From the NCBI GenBank assembly GCA_030430565.1, contig JAUIKS010000031.1:1-64000 (forward strand): a stretch of 64,000 nucleotides of DNA, in the 5' to 3' direction. Both the position numbers and the translations under genes were made by a program. The DNA comes from Polyangia bacterium. Its GTDB lineage: Bacteria; Myxococcota_A; Polyangia; Nannocystales; Nannocystaceae. Below the pieces are notes generated by a model. That model had not been told where the DNA came from. It saw only the letters and a program-made list of their open reading frames with translations, and did no database searches. This document shows, piece after piece, positions 54,045-64,000 of this stretch (position 1 is the stretch's first letter; each line of letters begins with the position of its first letter).

Positions 54045-54048
54045 GTCT
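54032..54048. promoter_or_regulatory. TCTG-N2-CAGACATGTCT element at a start codon
   Basis: Overlapping palindromes TCTGTTCAGA (54032-54041) and AGACATGTCT (54039-54048); the central CAT is the start codon of the lipoprotein on the minus strand. Member of the recurring TGTC/GACATG set, and the second (after 11462) that overlaps a start codon. Confidence 0.42.
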
Positions 54049-54074
54049 CAATTTACATCCGATGGAGCGCCCGC

Positions 54075-54476
54075 TCAACGCGACGCCTCCACCGCGCGCC
54101 GCGCCTCGAGGAAGGCGGTCAGCTCGGCGAGCTCGTCGGCGCAGCGCGACCCGCCCGCGCGAGACGCCGCCGCGGCCCGGCGCGCCTCCGCCTCGAGCCT
54201 CGCCCCGTCCGCGTCCCCCGGGGCGAGCGCGCGCGAGCTCAAAACGCAGCCTCGCCTGCTGCTCGCGCCGCCCTCCGCCGCGCGCGTAGTGAGCGGGGGC
54301 CACGCGAGCGCCTCCGCGTCGGTGATCGCGGCGCGCGTCAGCTCGAGACCGCGCTCGTACTCGTCGGACGAGACCAGCGCGCGCGCCCGCTGCAGCGACC
54401 GCTGCACCTCGCCGATGTGGCGCGTCCTGCTGGAGCGAGGCCTCGCGGGAGCAGGCTTCAACGTGGACCTCGCCAA
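54075..54476 (-). pseudogene. TPR-like fragment, probably remnant
   Basis: Readable frame of about 134 codons with a rare TTG as the only start. The part RARALVSSDEYERGLELTRAAI and ITDAEALAWPPL matches tetratricopeptide repeats found at the C-terminal end of myxobacterial Ser/Thr protein kinases, so this looks like the tail of such a kinase whose catalytic part is gone. After it comes an Ala/Arg/Glu-rich helical stretch with normal codon bias. There is no ribosome site and no second full TPR. It could be a small intact gene, but a remnant is more likely given the two damaged genes next to it. Confidence 0.42.
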
Positions 54477-54509
54477 GTCCGCCTTCGAAGCCGCAGACGA
54501 CGCTCGCCG

Positions 54510-55422
54510 CTACGGCATCTCTCCTGACGCGAGCCAGCGCGCGCAGTCTTCACCCAGCTTCTCGCGCGCGGTCGCCTCGTAGCGCGCGCACTCTCCCTCG
54601 GTGAGCACGTCGCGCCAACGACCGTTTGTCCCCTTGTTGATGAAGGTCTGCGCGCCACCCTCCCAGAGCCCGCCGCCGAGCGGCGCGACGTCGGCCGCGT
54701 TCACTTTCATATGGCCAAACGAGCAGTGCTTCGTGATCGCGTCCCAGTCGAGCGAGTCGGGCGCGACCCCGAGGAACGCCGCGATCCTGCGCGCTTCGTG
54801 CAAGAAGTCGCGCTTGAGGCGTTCGAAGTGCGTGAAGCAGATGTTCGGCAGCGCGCGAATGTCCCACCAGCTCCTCACCAGATGCCAGTACGGCCACAGC
54901 GGGTAGCCGTCGCGCTCGAGCCACATATCAAAATACTCGCGGACGGTCGCCGGCGGCCGCGGCATCGGCTCGCCGACAAGCCCCGGCGTGTTGTTGAGCA
55001 TGCCGTACCACGTGTCGTTCGCCTTCGTGTGGTGGGTGATGAAACAGGCTCCACACCACGTCGCGGCCGTCGCGGCCGATGTAGACGTACTTGGCGACCT
55101 TGGAGTAGACGAGCGCGTCCACGGGCAGGTGCGTCTTGAGAAACCGTCGGCCCTGCGCCTTGGCGAGCGCGCCGAGCTTGACCGGGGCCGGGGGGACGCG
55201 AAGATCAAGCCAGGGGGAGATGTGCGCGATGTCGAGGCCGGGGGCGCCGTTCGTCACGATCTGCCCGACGAGCTGCTGCGTCCACGTGGTCCCTGACTTC
55301 GGCCACGACGCGACGATGACATCACCGTCTCGAAACTCGAAGTCGTTCCAGATCGTCGAGTCGATGTGATGGTTATGCATCTCTCGCGTCTTCTGCGGCC
55401 ACTTGATGTCGTCCCGCTGCAT
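54510..55422 (-). pseudogene. Sulfotransferase, single-base frameshift
   Basis: Sulfotransferase_1-family protein of about 304 residues, split by a frameshift. It would move sulfate from PAPS to an alcohol or amine. The ATG at 55422 has GGAGGG 6 bases upstream. First frame: PAPS-phosphosulfate loop WPKSGTTWTQQ and the 3-prime-phosphate motif YIGRDGRDVVWSLF. The second frame starts right after with ITHHTKANDTWYGM and keeps the end, including NKGTNGRWRD (KGxxGxWK-type motif). The break is at the run AAA at 55042-55044 (TTT in the sense strand); one base too many there accounts for it. Either a pseudogene or a sequencing error in a homopolymer. Confidence 0.85.
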
Positions 55423-55456
55423 TCCGGTCCCTCCAGCTCCTCGATCGTCCTCGGGG

Positions 55457-55676
55457 TCACAACAACAACAACGCCTGCTCACGCTGCGCGCGCAGCGACT
55501 CGATGTACTGAACGCGGTCACTCAGCGCGGACTTAAGTTCTCGATGTGTGAGCAGAGCCGTCAACTCGGACTGCATCTCCACGAGCGAGATCGCCAGCGA
55601 CCCCAGCCGCCGTCCCCGAGCGGGATGTCGGCGACGGCGAGGCCCCGCCCTCGTGCTCGAGGATCGTCGTCGCCAT
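55457..55676 (-). pseudogene. Small helical protein, probable one-base frameshift
   Basis: ATG at 55676 opens MATTILEHEGG with normal high G/C third positions for about 25 codons, then codon bias collapses in that frame. Removing one base from the CCCC run at 55601-55604 restores bias in a frame that continues SLAISLVEMQSELTALLTHR and ends QALLLL at 55457. The restored product, about 72 residues, has a disordered start and an amphipathic helix or coiled coil. Without the shift, the ATG at 55576 gives a 39-residue helical peptide. It ends 35 bases before the sulfotransferase start. Function unknown. Confidence 0.42.
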
Positions 55677-55788
55677 CGCTACGTCGCCACAGCGGGCCTC
55701 GCTTGCTCCGCGTAGGCATCGCCCCGCGACGAGTCTATCGCACCCTGCGTTGAACCTTCGCGCGCATTCGCCCGCGGCAGGCCGCCGA

Positions 55789-57585
55789 TCATGGTTCGGA
55801 CGGCGACGCGATCTCGGGCACAGAGAAGCGCGCCAGCGTGGTCGCGTGTCCGGGTTGATCCTGCGTCGTGCCAACGATCTCGAGCTCGACGCTCCAGCCG
55901 CCGTCACCCCGCGGGCTCACGTGCACGAATCCAGCGTTTAGTCCGGCGTAGGGGAGCTCGCCGCGGCCGACGAGCTCCCCCTCGACGGCATCGTCGCCGA
56001 CTTCGAAGCTCACCGGCGCCGTCGGCAGATGGCGCACGACGTCCTCCAGCTCCCGGACGTGGGGGTTGGAGATCGCGCTCGAGACGAGCGAGTAGATCGC
56101 CACGCCGTCCGGCCACCGGATCCTGGTGAGCAGGCCGACGTGGACGTCGCCGCCGAGCAGGAGCATGCGTCGACCCGGCCTCGCCGCGATCCACTCGCGC
56201 GCGATCGTCAGCAGCCGCGTCCTCTGGCCGCGCGCGCTGGGTGCCGACCACCGGTCGTCGATGTCCGAGCCCTCTCCCGTGAGCTTGACCCCGGCCGTGA
56301 CCGCCCACGCCGGGAGGTGCAGCACGGGCACGCTCAGCGCGATGATCACGATCGGGGCGTCGTCGTGCTCGCGCAGCGCCGCCTCGAGCGCTTCGAATTG
56401 CGCCTCCCCCATGAGGGTCGCGACCTCGCCCTCGACGCGCCGTTCGCAGCGTAGGTCAGCGACAAAGGTCAGCACGGGGCCGTAGCGAAACGAGTGGCTG
56501 AGGCGCGGCGGCCGTTGGCCGCGCTCACGCGGCACGCAGCGAACGCCTTGATAGTCGTAGATGGCCTCTAGCGCCCCCGCGCGGACGCTCGCCCAGCGCG
56601 CGGCGCCGTGCGCCTCGGCGGAGCCAAAATTGTCCACGATCTCGTGGTCGTCGAGGATCAGGTGCGTCGCCCAGCGCGACTGCAGCGCCTGCATCTCGGC
56701 GAACTTCCAGAACATACGGTGGCGCTGATGCCAGAGCCGACGGACCTGCGCGGGCGTACATTCGAACACGCTGCCGACGCCCTCGGGCCCCACCTGCCGG
56801 AAGTAGTCCTCGTTGTACAGGCTCATCGACTCCGGCAGATCGGCGTAGATCTGATCGCCCAGCAGCAGCACACGACGCACAGCTCGCGCCTCACAGGCCG
56901 ACGGCAGCGCGCGCAGGAGCTCGAGCGCGCCGTCGCTGATCCGCCCGTCGTCGCCGTAGGGCTGATGGCAGCTCAAGACCGCGAAGCTGAAGCGCTGGGG
57001 GCTCTCGTCACGGGCGCACGGCGCCGTGTGAAACCGAGCCTCGGTCGAGAAGCCGGCGTCGCTCGCAACACGGACGAAGTAGGTCCGGCCCGGCGAGAGC
57101 GACACGCGCGGCGAGAGCTCGTCGGGCACGCGAACGAGCGTGGTGCCGTCGGTCTCCTCCCGAGGCACGACGCGGGCGCGCGCGAGCAGCTCGCCTTGGA
57201 GATCAAACAGCTGGACGACGTGCTCGACGCCCGCGTGGGGCGAGCGAAACCAGACCCGCGCCGCGTCCTCGCCGACCATGCCGGCGCCGGCGAAGCCCAC
57301 GGCGTCGAGCTCCGCGAGCGCCGGCTCCGGCGCGCGCGCCTGAACCCGCGTCGCCAGGTCCCACGAGGTCCACAGCACGGCCCCGGCGAGCGCCGTCGCG
57401 CTCGCGGCCGCGAGCATCGTCGCCAGATCGCCGCGAAGGATCGCGCTCACCGTGAAGACCGACGCGGCCGCGAGCGCGACGACAGCGGCGAGCTTGCACA
57501 GCACGGGTCGATCGCGGATCCGCGCGACGATCACGGCGATCGTGGCGAGCCAGGTGACGGCGGCGATGGATGTCTCAAGGTTCAC
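55789..57585 (-). CDS. PhoD-like metallophosphatase with N-terminal membrane segments
   Basis: A 598-residue phosphatase of the alkaline phosphatase D group. GTG start at 57585. Three hydrophobic segments (about 5-80) anchor it, followed by a fibronectin-like domain (about 95-185, the PhoD N-terminal domain). The metallophosphatase part has AVLSCHQPYGD, LLLGDQIYADLPE, LILDDHEIVDNFG and LLGGDVHVGL, which supply the Asp/His/Asn metal ligands. Location is the membrane with the active site probably outside, though the membrane topology is unusual for PhoD, which is normally Tat-exported. Substrates in the family are phosphodiesters and teichoic-acid-like polymers; here unknown. Confidence 0.86.
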   Translation of the reverse strand: MNLETSIAAVTWLATIAVIVARIRDRPVLCKLAAVVALAAASVFTVSAILRGDLATMLAAASATALAGAVLWTSWDLATRVQARAPEPALAELDAVGFAGAGMVGEDAARVWFRSPHAGVEHVVQLFDLQGELLARARVVPREETDGTTLVRVPDELSPRVSLSPGRTYFVRVASDAGFSTEARFHTAPCARDESPQRFSFAVLSCHQPYGDDGRISDGALELLRALPSACEARAVRRVLLLGDQIYADLPESMSLYNEDYFRQVGPEGVGSVFECTPAQVRRLWHQRHRMFWKFAEMQALQSRWATHLILDDHEIVDNFGSAEAHGAARWASVRAGALEAIYDYQGVRCVPRERGQRPPRLSHSFRYGPVLTFVADLRCERRVEGEVATLMGEAQFEALEAALREHDDAPIVIIALSVPVLHLPAWAVTAGVKLTGEGSDIDDRWSAPSARGQRTRLLTIAREWIAARPGRRMLLLGGDVHVGLLTRIRWPDGVAIYSLVSSAISNPHVRELEDVVRHLPTAPVSFEVGDDAVEGELVGRGELPYAGLNAGFVHVSPRGDGGWSVELEIVGTTQDQPGHATTLARFSVPEIASPSEP

Positions 57586-57730
57586 GCGGAGCCCGTGTCA
57601 CTTTGCGTCGTCGTGCCAGATTGTACCGGCGCACGCGCGACGCGTCGCCGCCGATCTGCGCCGAGGAGGCGCGCGGCGTCAGCGATCGCCGACGCCGGTC
57701 GTGGCACACAATTTGGATACTCAAGAGTCT

Positions 57731-58045
57731 ATGAAATTCCGAAGCATCACGCTCACCCTGGGACTCACGCTCGCCGTCGCGCCGATGGCCTGCAGCGAGC
57801 GTCAAGCCGACGCGAACACGAACACACCCGACGAGAAATCCGCCGAGAGCAAGGATGACGGCGTCGAGAACCTGTGCACGAAGTACGACAGCTGCGACGC
57901 CTGCATCGCGGGCAAGCAGGCGGCGGGCGCCGACGAGGGGACGGCCGAGACCCAGTGCGCGCTCGCGGTCACCGGGTGCTGGACCACCTGGGACAAGCCG
58001 ATCACCTGCGGCGCCCAGAGCTTCGACGAGCAGCCGGCGTCGTAG
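57731..58045 (+). CDS. Small cysteine-containing lipoprotein
   Basis: A 104-residue predicted lipoprotein from ATG at 57731. The signal peptide (ITLTLGLTLAVAPMAC) has a lipobox Cys at about 21. A short charged spacer (DANTNTPDEKSAESKDD) leads to a small domain with six Cys (LCTKYDSCDACIAGK, TQCALAVTGCW, ITCGAQ) that should form three disulphides. No family recognised. It is divergent from the PhoD-like phosphatase gene. Confidence 0.72.
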   Translation: MKFRSITLTLGLTLAVAPMACSERQADANTNTPDEKSAESKDDGVENLCTKYDSCDACIAGKQAAGADEGTAETQCALAVTGCWTTWDKPITCGAQSFDEQPAS

Positions 58046-58226
58046 GCGACCCGCTCGCGGCGACGTTGCGCCTCGCTGCCGCTTCACCGCAGCACGCGCG
58101 CGATCGAGACGCTCATCGATCGAGCGCCCCTGCGGGCTCCTCTCCTATTTGCTCGGCCGCAACCTGACCTCACCCGTTGACGACCGCAGGACGACCAAGG
58201 CCAGCCCGCTTCGCGGGCGCGCGGGT

Positions 58227-59450
58227 TCAGACCTCGGGTACCGGGACGTACTCGATCGGGAAGGTCAGCGTGAAGGTCGTGCCCCGGCCGATCACCGAGT
58301 CGAGCGTGATCCCGGCGTCGAGCATCGCGCACAGCTTCTTGACGATGCTGAGCCCGATCCCCTCGCCGGCGTAGACGTGCAGCCTGTCCTCGGGGCCCGG
58401 CTGGTCGTCGCCCTCCACGCCCTCGGTCTCGTCAAAAGCGGCGGCGAGCGGGGTCCCGATGAGCTCCTGGATCCCGGGCCCGGTGTCGCTCACGTACAGG
58501 ATCCAGCGCTCGGGCTCACGCCGAAACGAGAGCTTGACCGCGCCGCGCTTTGTGTAGTTGAGCGCGTTGATCAAGAGGTTCTGCGCGACGCGGCGCAGCT
58601 TCGCGCGATCGCTGCGCACGACGAGGCGCTCGGGGCCCTCGACCTCGAGCGCGAGCCCCTTTCGCTCGGCCGTGAGGGCGTGCTCCTCGACCAGCTCGCG
58701 CAGCAGCGTGGCCGCGTCCAGCTCCGCGATGTGGAGCGCCTCGGCGCCGGCCTCGAGCCGCGCGAGGTCGAGCAGCGAGCTGAGCAGCTCGTTGACCGCG
58801 ACGACGTTTCGACGGATCACCTGCACCGCGGGGTCATCGGCCTTGTCGCCGAGCTCGAGGACGTTGGAGGCCATGGAGATCGCCGACAGGCCACCTCGGA
58901 GGTCGTGGGCCGCCTCGCGCAGCAGCTGCCCGCGCGCCGTGGTCACGCGCTCGAGCTGGTCGCGCGCGAAGCTCACGTCCTTCGCCATCGAGGCCGCCTC
59001 GGCCCGTCGCAGCTCGTCATAGCGACGGACGCTGCTGCTCGTGGCCTCGAGCATGAAGCGCGCGAGACGGTCTTGAGCCTCGCGCGCGTGCTGTGTCTCG
59101 CTCTCGCCGCGCACGCGAAAAAACTCCGAGATCCGCGCCACGAGCACGCAGTTGAGAACGCCCCAGTCGCGGATCAGCTCGCGCAGGTCGAAGCCCTGCT
59201 TCCAGCGGTGGTGACCGTGCTCGCCGACGTCCTCCAGCAGCTGGTCGCGGGTCTTGGCCTCCGTCGAGCGCAGCAGCGATACGCGCAGCTCTTGGAGCGC
59301 CGCCGTGATGTTGTTTTCGAACTCGTGCCGCGTCAGCTTGTTGGCCGCGAGGATCTTCTCGTCCTCTCGACATCGCCGCCGCCACTCGTCGACGATCGCG
59401 TCATGCGTGACGCGTAGGTGATCCGCCAGCTCGACAATTCGCGCGATCAT
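58227..59450 (-). CDS. Cytoplasmic histidine kinase with RsbRD-like N-terminal domain
   Basis: A 407-residue soluble sensor kinase. Start at 59450 is supported by GGGAG five bases upstream; a longer start at 59474 is possible. The N-terminal part (about 1-150, VDEWRRRCREDEKI, RHEFENNITAALQELRVSL) resembles the RsbT co-antagonist RsbRD N-terminal domain, a globin-like helical sensor. The H-box REAAHDLRGGLSAISMASN holds the phosphoacceptor His; the ATPase domain has N-box VAQNLLINALNYT, G1 SDTGPGI and G2 GEGIGLSIVKKL. All catalytic boxes are intact. No response regulator is adjacent; the large chemosensory fusion upstream on the same strand could supply one. Confidence 0.9.
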   Translation of the reverse strand: MIARIVELADHLRVTHDAIVDEWRRRCREDEKILAANKLTRHEFENNITAALQELRVSLLRSTEAKTRDQLLEDVGEHGHHRWKQGFDLRELIRDWGVLNCVLVARISEFFRVRGESETQHAREAQDRLARFMLEATSSSVRRYDELRRAEAASMAKDVSFARDQLERVTTARGQLLREAAHDLRGGLSAISMASNVLELGDKADDPAVQVIRRNVVAVNELLSSLLDLARLEAGAEALHIAELDAATLLRELVEEHALTAERKGLALEVEGPERLVVRSDRAKLRRVAQNLLINALNYTKRGAVKLSFRREPERWILYVSDTGPGIQELIGTPLAAAFDETEGVEGDDQPGPEDRLHVYAGEGIGLSIVKKLCAMLDAGITLDSVIGRGTTFTLTFPIEYVPVPEV

Positions 59451-59599
59451 GGAACTCCCTCGGCCCCCGCGCACGCACTCCGCGCGCCCACGTCGAGAGC
59501 CCGCCGGATGATACGCGCGGGATGAGCCGAGCTCGCAACATCGAACACGCGAGTCGCGTCACGCCGAGGACAGCGAGACGCCGGCTCTCCACCCTCGCG

Positions 59600-59625
59600 G
59601 TGTCAGGCTGACACGCTGTGTCAGA
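59600..59625. promoter_or_regulatory. TGTCAG palindrome plus third half site
   Basis: TGTCAG-G-CTGACA (59601-59613) is a perfect inverted repeat; a third TGTCAG half site follows at about 59619. It lies in the 207-base gap upstream of the RsbRD-type kinase gene (start 59450). A repressor or activator site is likely from its form; the binding protein is unknown. Confidence 0.5.
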
Positions 59626-59657
59626 AGGATACGCCCCCCCAGCAGCTGCTCTTTCCG

Positions 59658-64000
<4,343 letters not shown>

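Noticed and set aside
54037-54303. A separate gene MAPAHYARGG...
   Set aside because: It is a frame shadow of the TPR fragment with poor codon bias, and spans the control element at 54032.
55533-55907. A 124-codon minus-strand protein
   Set aside because: The first half overlaps the PhoD-like gene end and has no codon bias; only the part from the ATG at 55676 looks coding and is better explained with a frameshift.

Overview
The window is GC-rich DNA (about 70 percent by eye) with almost every third codon position G or C. It looks like the chromosome of a myxobacterium (Myxococcota), most likely of the Nannocystis/Plesiocystis/Enhygromyxa group. The reasons are a MYXO-CTERM sorting tail, many lipoproteins with Ser/Thr/Gly linkers after the lipobox, AgmX/PglI-type C-terminal domains, and many large multidomain signalling proteins. 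No rRNA, tRNA, insertion sequence or CRISPR array was recognised. Both window ends cut through sensor-kinase genes.

Layout. 1-9.7 kb, all minus strand: carA, carB, a BNR-type lipoprotein, two tandem intradiol dioxygenase paralogues, then a response regulator and sensor kinase pair. 9.8-14 kb: small lipoproteins and a secreted parallel beta-helix protein with a MYXO-CTERM tail. 14-19 kb: an unusual adenylate cyclase / cNMP-binding / methyltransferase fusion followed by a fatty acyl-AMP ligase with its own carrier domain. 19.7-24 kb: an alpha/beta hydrolase, a lipoprotein, and a divergent TetR regulator and cytochrome P450 with a compact shared control region. 24-33 kb: AgmX-type and paralogous lipoproteins, a histidine phosphatase, a GAF histidine kinase, an inositol-phosphatase-family enzyme and SerA. 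33-44 kb: a large membrane protein, ExbD/TolR, then a three-gene cassette (ATP-grasp ligase, CysK-like, threonine-synthase-like) divergent from an AraC regulator, and an MFS exporter. 44-50 kb: a winged-helix protein with a histone-H1-like repeat tail and three lipoproteins. 50-54 kb: the DNA glycosylase Tag and two adjacent tubulin genes. 54-56 kb: a disturbed stretch with a TPR fragment and two genes each carrying a one-base shift in a homopolymer. 56-64 kb: a PhoD-like phosphatase, an RsbRD-type histidine kinase and a CheB-CheR-PAS-kinase-receiver fusion that runs off the right edge.

The most important content is the tandem pair at 50969-52183 and 52229-53434. Both proteins are true tubulin-family members, not FtsZ. 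The first keeps the tubulin GTP loops T1 to T3, the residue spacing around T7, and the C-terminal helix motif RKAFLHWYT known from beta-tubulin. The second keeps a perfect GGTGSG signature. The two are complementary: the first has a degenerate signature but acidic T7 residues aligned with alpha-tubulin D251 and E254, while the second has the intact signature but no acidic residue in T7. This is the division of labour expected of an alpha/beta-type heterodimer. I know of bacterial tubulin pairs from Prosthecobacter (BtubA/BtubB), and am not aware of one in myxobacteria.
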